Shown: positions 48,886-57,250 of the stretch, one piece after another | How positions within the stretch are numbered: the first letter of the stretch is position 1 | Layout of the letters: every line of letters starts with the position of its first letter | From: Bartonella quintana | GTDB taxonomy: Bacteria; Pseudomonadota; Alphaproteobacteria; Rhizobiales; Rhizobiaceae | Assembly: GCF_009936175.1 (NCBI RefSeq) | Contig: NZ_AP019773.1 | Location: 1,429,001-1,493,000 of the forward strand | DNA length: 64,000 nt | Direction of reading: 5' to 3' | Notes under the pieces: model-generated | Databases searched by the model: none | Seen by the model: the letters and a program-made list of their open reading frames with translations, nothing else | Told to the model about the DNA's origin: nothing | Translations under genes and position numbers: made by a program

Positions 48886-49643
48886 AGATAAATATGAAGA
48901 TAAAAAAGATAATAATTCCATTAGCAATAGCCGTAGTTTTAGGGATCCCAAACTCAGCAATGGCTTGGTGGGGAGCTGATGCAGTGGATTTAAGCCGAAC
49001 AGTACCAAATTTATTTGGTTCGTGGTCCCCCCCCCAACAGACAGGTAAACCTTCAGACAATGCCTTACTGCTAGCTTTAATAAAACAACATCTCGAGGTA
49101 AATAGACAGCAACTGGAACAAGCTAAAAAAATGCAACAGTCCATAATGGGAAATAAAGCGTCCAGTACTTCACAAGAAAAATATACCAACTCTTTTTTCA
49201 AAGATCCACAATCGGTCTATGATAGTAAGAGAAAACATGAAGATATATCTGCATCATTTGAGAAGATTCGGAGAGAAGAGGAAGAAGTTTCTACCTCTCT
49301 TGCTGGAGCGCGTGAATCTATAGAGAAACGTAGCGAGTATGCAGCGTTGGTTGATAAAGCTATAAGCTTGCAAGCTTTTCAGCAAACAGAGAATCGCTCT
49401 AAAAAAATTTTAGAGTTGTTAAACAAAATCGACAAAACAAGAGATCTGAAAAGCATTGCTGACTTGCAGGCTCAGATCAAGGGCAAACTAGCCATGATCC
49501 AAAATGAAGCAACAAAATTGCAAATGGTTGCATATTTACGTAATACAGAACAGGAGCTTATAAGCCAACAAAAACAAAAACGCAATCTAAAGATTCTTAA
49601 CAGTAAAAGCAAAGAAATGCCAACTATACGCTTTATCCGATGA
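48882..49643 (+). CDS. trwJ1: TrwJ1, VirB5-type pilus-tip protein
   Basis: 253 residues with a signal peptide (IPLAIAVVLGIPNSAMA). The mature protein is helical: an N-terminal variable half, then a conserved C-terminal block of about 80 residues beginning DLKSIADLQAQIKGKLAMIQ. VirB5 proteins sit on the pilus and mediate contact; in Bartonella TrwJ has been reported to bind erythrocyte band 3. Overlaps trwK by ATGA. A G/C-rich run of nine C near 49029-49037 in the variable part is a potential slippage site. Confidence 0.93.
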   Translation: MKINMKIKKIIIPLAIAVVLGIPNSAMAWWGADAVDLSRTVPNLFGSWSPPQQTGKPSDNALLLALIKQHLEVNRQQLEQAKKMQQSIMGNKASSTSQEKYTNSFFKDPQSVYDSKRKHEDISASFEKIRREEEEVSTSLAGARESIEKRSEYAALVDKAISLQAFQQTENRSKKILELLNKIDKTRDLKSIADLQAQIKGKLAMIQNEATKLQMVAYLRNTEQELISQQKQKRNLKILNSKSKEMPTIRFIR

Positions 49644-49717
49644 AGTTTTTTATAAGAATTTCTCCTATGTCACTGGTTTTTTCTGCTCTCAGAAGTAGAA
49701 ACCAGTGTCTATAATTT

Positions 49718-49751
49718 CAGTGTTGTCCCAACAATTCAAAGGGACACACTG
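49718..49751 (+). promoter_or_regulatory. Intra-operon hairpin in trwJ1-trwI1 spacer
   Basis: CAGTG-T-TGTCCC pairs with GGGACACACTG across an 11-base loop, giving an 11-bp stem with a single bulge. It sits in the 253-bp spacer before trwI1 and is not followed by a T-tract. The second unit has the same hairpin near 52107-52140 with one mismatch. It may set mRNA ends or stability, or be a protein site. Confidence 0.6.
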
Positions 49752-49896
49752 GCAATTTATTCCACCGCAAAACGATTTTGATGAAAAAATGCGCGGAGCA
49801 AATTGCATAAATGCAAATGAAATGCGCAATATGCATCACTGTCTGCATCACTGTCCTAAATGATGGAAAGATGAAAATTCATTAAAGAGGAATGCC

Positions 49897-50781
49897 ATGG
49901 CTTTCACAATGTTTACGCAACTGTTCACTAAAATTGATCAGGCAATAACAACGTATGTCACGGGTATTTCATCAAAGGCCATTGCTACAATGACCCCCTT
50001 CGTATCCATCAGTCTTACCATCGCCTTCATCGTCTATGGATGGCTCATTATGCGTGGGGCAATAGATATGCCAGTCTCTGGATTCTTGAGCCGTTGCCTG
50101 CGAATCAGCATTATTACTTCAATTGCATTAACTACAGGGCTATATCAGAAAGATCTGGCAGATTTGATAATAAAAATGCCTAATGAGCTGGTAAGCACGC
50201 TGATGAGCAATCCACTAACAGATAATCAATTCACTAACTTGATTGACAAAGTGGCTGAAAAAGGTTTCGACCGTGCAAGCGAAGCTTTCGAGGAATCCGC
50301 TTTCTTGAATGCCGATGGGTTGCTTTTCGGTCTCTTCGGCATCCTCATCTTGCTTGCAACAAGCTTCCTCGTAGCAATCGGTGGTGCATTTATTCTGTTA
50401 GCAAAAATCGCACTTATACTTCTCGCCGGACTCGGACCTTTCTTCATCATTGCATTACTCTGGCAACCAACCTATCGCTTTTTCGAGCAATGGATAGGCC
50501 AAGTCTTGAGCTACATAATTCTCATTGTGCTTCTCGCCACTATATTTAGTCTAATGATGAATATCTTTGCAAATTACATGGAAGATCTGAAATTTGATGG
50601 ACAGCAAAATATCGGTTACACACTTGGTGGTGCGCTCATCTTGTCCATTACCTCCATTATGCTATTGCTCAAACTATCCAGCATTGCGAGTGCTTTGGCA
50701 AAAGGCATTACCTTTGGACATCTCTGGAAACACGGTGCAGGGGTAGGCAATGCTTCTCAAAAAAGTCGCACAGCCAAATGA
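49897..50781 (+). CDS. trwI1: TrwI1, VirB6-type inner-membrane channel protein
   Basis: 294-residue polytopic protein at the base of the T4SS. About six hydrophobic segments (ATMTPFVSISLTIAFIVYGW near residue 30 and ILLAKIALILLAGLGPFFII near residue 170), with the family tryptophan region LLWQPTYRFFEQWIGQ. ATG 49897 has AGAGG. Differs from TrwI2 by only two residues (Lys/Glu at 12, Met/Ile near 101). Confidence 0.95.
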   Translation: MAFTMFTQLFTKIDQAITTYVTGISSKAIATMTPFVSISLTIAFIVYGWLIMRGAIDMPVSGFLSRCLRISIITSIALTTGLYQKDLADLIIKMPNELVSTLMSNPLTDNQFTNLIDKVAEKGFDRASEAFEESAFLNADGLLFGLFGILILLATSFLVAIGGAFILLAKIALILLAGLGPFFIIALLWQPTYRFFEQWIGQVLSYIILIVLLATIFSLMMNIFANYMEDLKFDGQQNIGYTLGGALILSITSIMLLLKLSSIASALAKGITFGHLWKHGAGVGNASQKSRTAK

Positions 50782-50946
50782 GAAAAATGTCTAGGAGCGC
50801 AAGAGATAACTCTCCGCGCTACTACTGAAGATTTTCGTAAATAAAATTAGATCGAAAAGCGGTCAACATTATTTCTAATCAAAATTGAAATAATGATAAA
50901 AAAGTGTTAAACAGAATTCAACAGTCGAATAAAGAGGAATGTTAAA

Positions 50947-51090
50947 ATGAGATCAATCATTTTTACAATTTTGATTGCGAGTCTTTTATCGGCTTGCGCA
51001 TTGGCTCCAAAGCCAAAACAACCCAATAACTGGAATCGAATGCCTGTTAATAAAGTGGTCCCTGCCGAAATTCAGCGAGGAGTGATATGA
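50947..51090 (+). CDS. trwH1: TrwH1, VirB7-type lipoprotein
   Basis: 47-residue lipoprotein: signal peptide MRSIIFTILIASLLSAC with lipobox LLSAC, then ALAPKPKQPNNWNRMPVNK. VirB7 proteins anchor VirB9 in the outer-membrane core complex. ATG 50947 follows AGAGGAATGTTAAA. Its stop overlaps the start of the truncated trwG copy. Identical to TrwH2 in sequence. Confidence 0.93.
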   Translation: MRSIIFTILIASLLSACALAPKPKQPNNWNRMPVNKVVPAEIQRGVI

Positions 51091-51191
51091 AAAAAAAAGA
51101 AGTGAAACCAGTAAAAGCCGAACGACTGAACAGTTATTATGAAGAAAGCCGAGGTTTAGAACGTGAACTCATCGGCGAGTTTATAAAATAA
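51087..51191 (+). pseudogene. Truncated 5' copy of trwG
   Basis: 34 codons starting MKKKEVKPVKAERLNSYYEE and ending GEFIK-stop. The first 33 codons are identical to trwG at 53464; after GAGTTTATAA the sequences diverge completely. It marks the right breakpoint of the tandem duplication. A short cytoplasmic peptide could still be made, since its ribosome site and the overlap with trwH1 are intact. Confidence 0.93.
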
Positions 51192-51255
51192 GCAATAAGG
51201 CAGTAATGTAATTAGTAATTCTTTTGCAATATGTGAAAACTAAAAGGAATGAAAT

Positions 51256-52032
51256 ATGAAAAAGCTGATTATTATAGCATTAGTAAGTGTAGTTCTTGGC
51301 ATGCCAAACTCAACACTAGCACACTCGGATCGAAGTCATGTTAACCCTAGAGTAAGTATGCATCAGTTACAACAAACGATAGCTCAGGAAAAAGAGAGAC
51401 AAAGAAAGGAACTAGCGGAAAGATCTGGTGATTATGCTTTGCTAGAAGCAATAAAGAAACAGCTAGAGATCAACAAACAGCAACTCGAGGAAGCAAAAAA
51501 ACTGTATGGGTCTATAACAAGCAATCAAAAAACCACCAGCATATACCAAGATAGTGATAGTTTTTTTCTTAAAAACCCACAATTCATCTACAAACGCGAT
51601 AAAGAATCAGAGATAAACCAGGTTGCAACCTTCATCAAAAATATTAGAGATAAAGAAAATTATCCTCACAATATCTCTACTCGTGAAGCACGCGACTCTA
51701 TCAATGAACGTATCAAATATGCAGCGTTGGTCGATAAAGCTGTAAGTTTGCGAGTTTTTGAAGAAACAAAAAATCGTTTTAGCCAAATCGAAAAAATGTT
51801 AAAAGATATCGACACAATGAACGATCTGAAAAGCATTGCTGACTTGCAGGCTCAGATCAAGGGCAAATTAGCCATGATCCAAAATGAAGCAACAAAATTG
51901 CAAATGGTTGCGCATTTGCGTAACGCTGAACAGGAACTCATCAGCCAGCTAAAACGTAAACGCAGTGCCACAATTTTTAAAAGTAAAAACACACAAATGC
52001 CAAATATACAGTATGCAAAAGCCACCCAGTGA
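51256..52032 (+). CDS. trwJ2: TrwJ2, VirB5-type pilus-tip protein
   Basis: 258 residues. Signal peptide LIIIALVSVVLGMPNSTLA with cleavage expected before HSDRS. The variable region differs strongly from TrwJ1 in sequence and length, while the C-terminal block (DLKSIADLQAQIKGKLAMIQ) is identical. ATG 51256 has AAAGGAATGAA upstream. As the second adhesin-type variant it may broaden or change receptor binding; that is inference from the family. Confidence 0.93.
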   Translation: MKKLIIIALVSVVLGMPNSTLAHSDRSHVNPRVSMHQLQQTIAQEKERQRKELAERSGDYALLEAIKKQLEINKQQLEEAKKLYGSITSNQKTTSIYQDSDSFFLKNPQFIYKRDKESEINQVATFIKNIRDKENYPHNISTREARDSINERIKYAALVDKAVSLRVFEETKNRFSQIEKMLKDIDTMNDLKSIADLQAQIKGKLAMIQNEATKLQMVAHLRNAEQELISQLKRKRSATIFKSKNTQMPNIQYAKATQ

Positions 52033-52273
52033 AGTTTTTTATAAGAATTTCTCCTATGTCACCGGTTTTTTCTGCTCTCAGAAGTAGAAACCAGTGTCTA
52101 TAATTTCAGTGTTGTCTCAACAATTCAAAGGGACACACTGGTGATTTATTCCACCGCAAAACGATTTTGATGAAAAAATGCGCGGAGCAAATTGCATAAA
52201 TGCAAATGAAATGCGCAATATGCATCACTGTCCTAAATGATGGGAAGATGAAAATTCATTAAAGAGGAATGCC

Positions 52274-53158
52274 ATGGCTTTCACAATGTTTACGCAACTG
52301 TTCACTGAAATTGATCAGGCAATAACAACATATGTCACGGGTATTTCATCAAAGGCCATTGCTACAATGACCCCCTTCGTATCCATCAGTCTTACCATCG
52401 CCTTCATCGTCTATGGATGGCTCATTATGCGTGGGGCAATAGATATGCCAGTCTCTGGATTCTTGAGCCGTTGCCTGCGAATCAGCATTATTACTTCAAT
52501 TGCATTAACTACAGGGCTATATCAGAAAGATCTGGCAGATTTGATAATAAAAATGCCTAATGAGCTGGTAAGCACGCTGATAAGCAATCCACTAACAGAT
52601 AATCAATTCACTAACTTGATTGACAAAGTGGCTGAAAAAGGTTTCGACCGTGCAAGCGAAGCTTTCGAGGAATCCGCTTTCTTGAATGCCGATGGGTTGC
52701 TTTTCGGTCTCTTCGGCATCCTCATCTTGCTTGCAACAAGCTTCCTCGTAGCAATCGGTGGTGCATTTATTCTGTTAGCAAAAATCGCACTTATACTTCT
52801 CGCCGGACTCGGACCTTTCTTCATCATTGCATTACTCTGGCAACCAACCTATCGCTTTTTCGAGCAATGGATAGGCCAAGTCTTGAGCTACATAATTCTC
52901 ATTGTGCTTCTCGCCACTATATTTAGTCTAATGATGAATATCTTTGCAAATTACATGGAAGATCTGAAATTTGATGGACAGCAAAATATCGGTTACACAC
53001 TTGGTGGTGCGCTCATCTTGTCCATTACCTCCATTATGCTATTGCTCAAACTATCCAGCATTGCGAGTGCTTTGGCAAAAGGCATTACCTTTGGACATCT
53101 CTGGAAACACGGTGCAGGGGTAGGCAATGCTTCTCAAAAAAGTCGCACAGCCAAATGA
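52274..53158 (+). CDS. trwI2: TrwI2, VirB6-type inner-membrane channel protein
   Basis: 294 residues, a near-exact duplicate of TrwI1 with two substitutions. Same topology and same ribosome site. The near identity of DNA as well as protein shows either a very recent duplication or ongoing gene conversion between the two units. Both copies look intact, so the machine could use either. Confidence 0.95.
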   Translation: MAFTMFTQLFTEIDQAITTYVTGISSKAIATMTPFVSISLTIAFIVYGWLIMRGAIDMPVSGFLSRCLRISIITSIALTTGLYQKDLADLIIKMPNELVSTLISNPLTDNQFTNLIDKVAEKGFDRASEAFEESAFLNADGLLFGLFGILILLATSFLVAIGGAFILLAKIALILLAGLGPFFIIALLWQPTYRFFEQWIGQVLSYIILIVLLATIFSLMMNIFANYMEDLKFDGQQNIGYTLGGALILSITSIMLLLKLSSIASALAKGITFGHLWKHGAGVGNASQKSRTAK

Positions 53159-53323
53159 GAAAAATGTCTAGGAGCGCAAGAGATAACTCTCCGCGCTACT
53201 ACTGAAGATTTTCGTAAATAAAATTAGATCGAAAAGCGGTCAACATTATTTCTAATCAAAATTGAAATAATGATAAAAAAGTGTTAAACAGAATTCAACA
53301 GTCGAATAAAGAGGAATGTTAAA

Positions 53324-53467
53324 ATGAGATCAATCATTTTTACAATTTTGATTGCGAGTCTTTTATCGGCTTGCGCATTGGCTCCAAAGCCAAAACAACC
53401 CAATAACTGGAATCGAATGCCTGTTAATAAAGTGGTCCCTGCCGAAATTCAGCGAGGAGTGATATGA
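53324..53467 (+). CDS. trwH2: TrwH2, VirB7-type lipoprotein
   Basis: 47 residues, identical to TrwH1, with lipobox LLSAC. Its stop overlaps the start of the full-length trwG as ATGA, so this copy is coupled to the functional downstream genes. In both copies the upstream DNA contains an inverted repeat ATTATTTC-N11-GAAATAAT about 50 bp before the start. Confidence 0.93.
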   Translation: MRSIIFTILIASLLSACALAPKPKQPNNWNRMPVNKVVPAEIQRGVI

Positions 53468-54162
53468 AAAAAAAAGAAGTGAAACCAGTAAAAGCCGAAC
53501 GACTGAACAGTTATTATGAAGAAAGCCGAGGTTTAGAACGTGAACTCATCGGCGAGTTTATAAGATCACGCAAAATAGCGTGGCGTGTGGCGTGCGTTGT
53601 TGGCATTTTTGGGTTGTTTGGCATGATGTGTGGGGTAGTTGGCTTTTCTCAACCAGCTCCCACTCCCTTGGTGCTGCGCGTTGATAACACAACTGGCGCG
53701 GTCGATATTATTTCTATGATGCGTGAACATGAAACCAGCTATGGCGAAGTTGTGGACAGGTACTGGCTCAATCAATATGTGCTTAACCGTGAAAGTTATG
53801 ATTACGACACCATTCAGCTGAACTATGATACTGCAGCACTTTTAAGCGCTCCAACTGTTCAACAGGAGTTTTACAAAATCTATGAGGGTGAAAATGCCCG
53901 TGATCAAGTGCTTTCCAACAAAGCGCGCATTACAGTTAAAGTACGCTCGATTCAGCCAAATGGGCGAGGTCAAGCGACTGTGCGTTTTACAACACAACAA
54001 CATGACAGTAAAGGCACAGTTGGGCCAAAGCAACATCAAATCGCAACAATTGGCTACACCTATGTTGGTGCGCCAATGAAATCATCTGATCGATTGCTTA
54101 ATCCTCTTGGTTTTCAAATTACAAGTTACCGCGCTGACCCGGAAATACTTTTGAATGATTAA
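53464..54162 (+). CDS. trwG: TrwG, VirB8-type assembly factor
   Basis: 232-residue bitopic inner-membrane protein. Short cytoplasmic N-terminus, membrane segment near residues 40-62 (VACVVGIFGLFGMMCGVVGF), and a periplasmic NTF2-like VirB8 domain (TSYGEVVDRYWLNQYVLNRE, then IQPNGRGQATVRFTTQQ). It nucleates the core complex and interacts with VirB9 and VirB10. The only complete trwG; its first 33 codons are duplicated at 51087. Confidence 0.95.
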   Translation: MKKKEVKPVKAERLNSYYEESRGLERELIGEFIRSRKIAWRVACVVGIFGLFGMMCGVVGFSQPAPTPLVLRVDNTTGAVDIISMMREHETSYGEVVDRYWLNQYVLNRESYDYDTIQLNYDTAALLSAPTVQQEFYKIYEGENARDQVLSNKARITVKVRSIQPNGRGQATVRFTTQQHDSKGTVGPKQHQIATIGYTYVGAPMKSSDRLLNPLGFQITSYRADPEILLND

Positions 54163-54172
54163 GGAATTGATT

Positions 54173-54982
54173 ATGATGAAAAAACTTGTGTTTATCGCAC
54201 TCCTGTCTTCGTTTTCCTCTTTTTATACGATATCCGTGCAAGCGCTTAAAACCCCATCCAGTTCCCAATATGACCATCGCATTCGCTATGTAACATATAA
54301 TGTTGCTGATGTGGTTCAGATTGAAACTGTTCTCGGTGTAGCAACACATATCATTCTTGAAGAAGGCGAGCAGTATATCACCCACGCCTTTGGCGATTCT
54401 GAAGCTTATGCTTTTGCACATAAAGGGCGGCACATTTTTATTAAACCCAAAGCAGAACTCGCCAATACGAATCTTATCGTTGTTACCGACAAGCGTAGTT
54501 ATAAATTCCGGCTACAGTTTCGAAATGATCGTGCTGGAGCTACCTATGAATTAGCTTTCCATTATCCCGATGCAAATAATAAAAAGTTAGAGGAAAACAA
54601 CCAACGCCTTGCCATTGAACGTGGTTTTCATCAAGCCGTGAACGGTTATAACCTTAGTTACACCATGAGCGGCAACCAAGATATTGCTCCTATAAATGCT
54701 TGGGACAATGGACGTATTACCTATTTCAAGTTTCCCGCCAACATGGATATGCCATCAATTTACATTGTAGATGCCGAAGGCAATGAAAGCTTGATACCGC
54801 GTACTGTTGTAGGAAGTTCCAATGATATTATCGCTGTTCATAAAGTCAATCCTAAGTGGCTCATACGACTTGGCAAACGCGCTTTAGCTGTTTTCAATGA
54901 AGCCTATGACCCCAATGGTATACCAAACACAACTGGAACGGTATCCTCGGTGGTTCATCGCATCAATAAAGGAGGTAAATGA
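54173..54982 (+). CDS. trwF: TrwF, VirB9-type core-complex protein
   Basis: 269-residue periplasmic/outer-membrane core component with signal peptide KLVFIALLSSFSSFYTISVQA. VirB9/CagX features: ALKTPSSSQYDHRIRYVTYN at the mature start, NLIVVTDKRSYKFRLQF, and a C-terminal domain with VVGSSNDIIAVHKVNPKWLI. ATG 54173 has AAGGAATTG; an ATG at 54155 overlapping trwG lacks one. Overlaps trwE by 4 bases. Confidence 0.95.
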   Translation: MMKKLVFIALLSSFSSFYTISVQALKTPSSSQYDHRIRYVTYNVADVVQIETVLGVATHIILEEGEQYITHAFGDSEAYAFAHKGRHIFIKPKAELANTNLIVVTDKRSYKFRLQFRNDRAGATYELAFHYPDANNKKLEENNQRLAIERGFHQAVNGYNLSYTMSGNQDIAPINAWDNGRITYFKFPANMDMPSIYIVDAEGNESLIPRTVVGSSNDIIAVHKVNPKWLIRLGKRALAVFNEAYDPNGIPNTTGTVSSVVHRINKGGK

Positions 54983-56145
54983 TGTTCGACAATAAGAAAG
55001 GAGATGAGATCAATACAGGTGCAGAACAAAACTACACTGAGCATAAACATATTGAAGGTGCGTATGGTAGCTCCGAATTAGACTCGGAACGCCGTCCAAT
55101 AGTTCCCGGTGCACGGACATTGTTAATAGTAGGGCTTATTGTCATAGTAGCGTTGCCGATTGCTCTGTCTTGGAAGGCTTTAAAAATGCGCAATGCCATA
55201 GACGTTGAAGAAGAAAAGCCTCAACAGACAGTAGAGCAAATTATACCTCGCTACACCCCTCGAATCACAGAGGAACCGAAAATTTTAGAAGAACCAGAAA
55301 CACCAGTACAGGCAGAAGAACTAACGCAGTCTATTCCACCAGCCTTAGCACAACTTCTTCAAACAATGCCACAAAATTTGATTCAGGATGCTGAAGAATT
55401 GGCACGCAAACGTATGTTAAGTTCTGGTCTTAACAATGGTAGCAGTAGCGAAAGCTCTACAGAAAATTCAAAAAAGAATACACTTGACAATGGAAATAGT
55501 GGTGTATTATTCGATAAGCTCCAGCCTGTACGATTAGGTCAATCACACGCAGCCCAACTGCGTAACCGTGATCTCTTGATTACGCAGGGAACGCAAATAG
55601 ATTGTACGCTGGAAACAAAAATCGTCACATCACAACCGGGAATGACAACATGTCATTTAACACGCGATATCTATTCTACGAGCGGTCGTGTTGTTTTGCT
55701 CGATCGTGGTTCCAAAGTCGTCGGTTTCTACCAAAGTGGCATACAACAAGGACAAACGCGCGTTTTCGTGCAATGGTCGCGTATTGAAACGCCGTCTGGT
55801 GTTATTGTCAATCTTGACTCACCTGGTACTGGCCCTCTTGGGGAATCTGGGATCGATGGTTGGATTGATACACATTTCTGGCAAAGATTTGGCGGTGCAA
55901 TCATGATGAGTATAATCGGTGATTTGGGAGGATGGGTGAAAAATAAAATTGGTCAAGGAGATAAAGAAAGCAAGGAAAAATCACTATCTCAAAATACACA
56001 GAGTCCTGAATCAGTGGTTAACGAAGTTCTTCACAATTCAATCAACATTCCACCAACACTTTACAAAAACCAAGGCGAGCGGGTGAGTATTTTTGTTGCT
56101 CGCGATCTGGATTTCAGCGATGTCTACAGCCTCATTACACGCTAA
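54979..56145 (+). CDS. trwE: TrwE, VirB10-type transenvelope protein
   Basis: 388 residues. Cytoplasmic N-terminus, membrane segment near residues 48-64 (LLIVGLIVIVALPIALSW), a Pro/Glu-rich periplasmic linker (residues 75-125), and the TrbI beta-barrel domain with LLITQGTQIDCTLETKI, VLLDRGSKVVGFY and IDTHFWQRFGGA. It spans both membranes and senses energy from the ATPases. Overlaps trwD by 26 bases. Confidence 0.95.
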   Translation: MMFDNKKGDEINTGAEQNYTEHKHIEGAYGSSELDSERRPIVPGARTLLIVGLIVIVALPIALSWKALKMRNAIDVEEEKPQQTVEQIIPRYTPRITEEPKILEEPETPVQAEELTQSIPPALAQLLQTMPQNLIQDAEELARKRMLSSGLNNGSSSESSTENSKKNTLDNGNSGVLFDKLQPVRLGQSHAAQLRNRDLLITQGTQIDCTLETKIVTSQPGMTTCHLTRDIYSTSGRVVLLDRGSKVVGFYQSGIQQGQTRVFVQWSRIETPSGVIVNLDSPGTGPLGESGIDGWIDTHFWQRFGGAIMMSIIGDLGGWVKNKIGQGDKESKEKSLSQNTQSPESVVNEVLHNSINIPPTLYKNQGERVSIFVARDLDFSDVYSLITR

Positions 56146-57181
56146 CCCAGTACAGAAAGATCAAGCAGTTGCACAACTTCTACAGCCGCTTGATTCTTTC
56201 TTAAAAGATCCGAAAATTACTGAATTATCGATCTGCCGTCCCTGTGAAGTGTGGACAAAAAGCTTCGAGGGCTGGAAGGTACATAGCGTACCAAAATTGA
56301 CAAGCTCTTTTTTGCAAACGCTTATCACTGCCATTATCGTTTACAACGGTATGGTTCCCAAAAGCATTAATTATGTGCTGTTGCCTGGAGGGCAGCGCGG
56401 TACAATTGTGCAAACACCAGCTGTCATCGACGGCACACTCTCCTTTATGATTCGTAAACACTCCCTGATGGTGAAGACGCTAGAAGAACTTAATGAAGAA
56501 GGTGTACTCAATGACTTTACCGACGTGAGTTTCAATAAGCCTTCAGAAAAAGAAGCGAATGATTTCCTATTAAAACAGGATTTTACACGATTGGAGCCAT
56601 TTGAAGTTCAACTTCTGCAACTCAAACGTGACAGAAAAATTCTTGAATTTTTGGAAAAATGCGTATTTCATAAACGCAATATCATTATTGCAGGCAAAAC
56701 AGGATCAGGTAAAACAACATTTGCTCGTTCCTTAATCGAAAAGGTGCCTACAGAAGAGCGTATTATTACGATTGAGGATGTTCATGAGCTTTTTTTACCC
56801 AATCATCCCAATCATGTGCATATGCTTTATGGTGACGATGTGGATCGTGTTTCAGCTGATGAGTGTTTAGATGCATGTATGCGTCAATCGCCTGACCGTA
56901 TTTTTCTCGCTGAACTGCGTGGTAATGAGGCATGGGAATACCTCAACTCATTAAATACTGGCCATCCCGGATCAATTACCACAACACATGCCAACAATGC
57001 TTTGCAAACGTTCGAACGGTGTGCCACATTGGTCAAAAGATCAGAAATTGGCCGCCAACTCGATCTAGAAATGATAAAGATGGTGCTCTACACCACAATT
57101 GATGTAGTGCTATTCTTTAAGGATCGAAAGCTTTCTGAAGTTTTTTACGACCCAGTTTTTTCTAAATCGAAGATAGCTTAA
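56120..57181 (+). CDS. trwD: TrwD, VirB11-type traffic ATPase
   Basis: 353-residue hexameric ATPase. Walker A AGKTGSGKTTFARSL near residue 200, the Asp box (ITIEDVHEL), the Walker B-like RIFLAELRGNEA and the His box GHPGSITTTHANN near residue 290. ATG 56120 lies inside the end of trwE. Last gene of the operon; a strong terminator follows 40 bp later. In R388 the operon is followed by DNA-transfer genes, which are absent here. Confidence 0.95.
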   Translation: MSTASLHANPVQKDQAVAQLLQPLDSFLKDPKITELSICRPCEVWTKSFEGWKVHSVPKLTSSFLQTLITAIIVYNGMVPKSINYVLLPGGQRGTIVQTPAVIDGTLSFMIRKHSLMVKTLEELNEEGVLNDFTDVSFNKPSEKEANDFLLKQDFTRLEPFEVQLLQLKRDRKILEFLEKCVFHKRNIIIAGKTGSGKTTFARSLIEKVPTEERIITIEDVHELFLPNHPNHVHMLYGDDVDRVSADECLDACMRQSPDRIFLAELRGNEAWEYLNSLNTGHPGSITTTHANNALQTFERCATLVKRSEIGRQLDLEMIKMVLYTTIDVVLFFKDRKLSEVFYDPVFSKSKIA

Positions 57182-57218
57182 ATAAGGATCTTCTCTTAGC
57201 AGTACCGAAATTTCAACA

Positions 57219-57250
57219 AAAAGCCGTAATAAATTATTACGGCTTTCTTA
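57219..57250 (+). terminator. Rho-independent terminator of the trw operon
   Basis: Stem AAGCCGTAAT / ATTACGGCTT with the five-base loop AAATT, followed by TTCTTATTT. It lies about 40 bp after the trwD stop. Confidence 0.85.

Larger units (their letters stand above)
48882..53569 (+). repeat. Tandem duplication trwJ-trwI-trwH-5'trwG
   Basis: Two head-to-tail units. Unit 1 covers trwJ1 to 51187, unit 2 covers trwJ2 to 53569. From trwI to the breakpoint the offset is a constant 2377 bp with almost no differences; upstream of trwI the offset becomes 2389 because unit 2 lacks a 12-bp repeat. The breakpoint is sharp inside trwG codon 33-34: unit 1 runs into an unrelated sequence with a stop, unit 2 continues into the full trwG. 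The trwJ parts of the two units are far less alike than the trwI-trwH parts. Confidence 0.95.
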
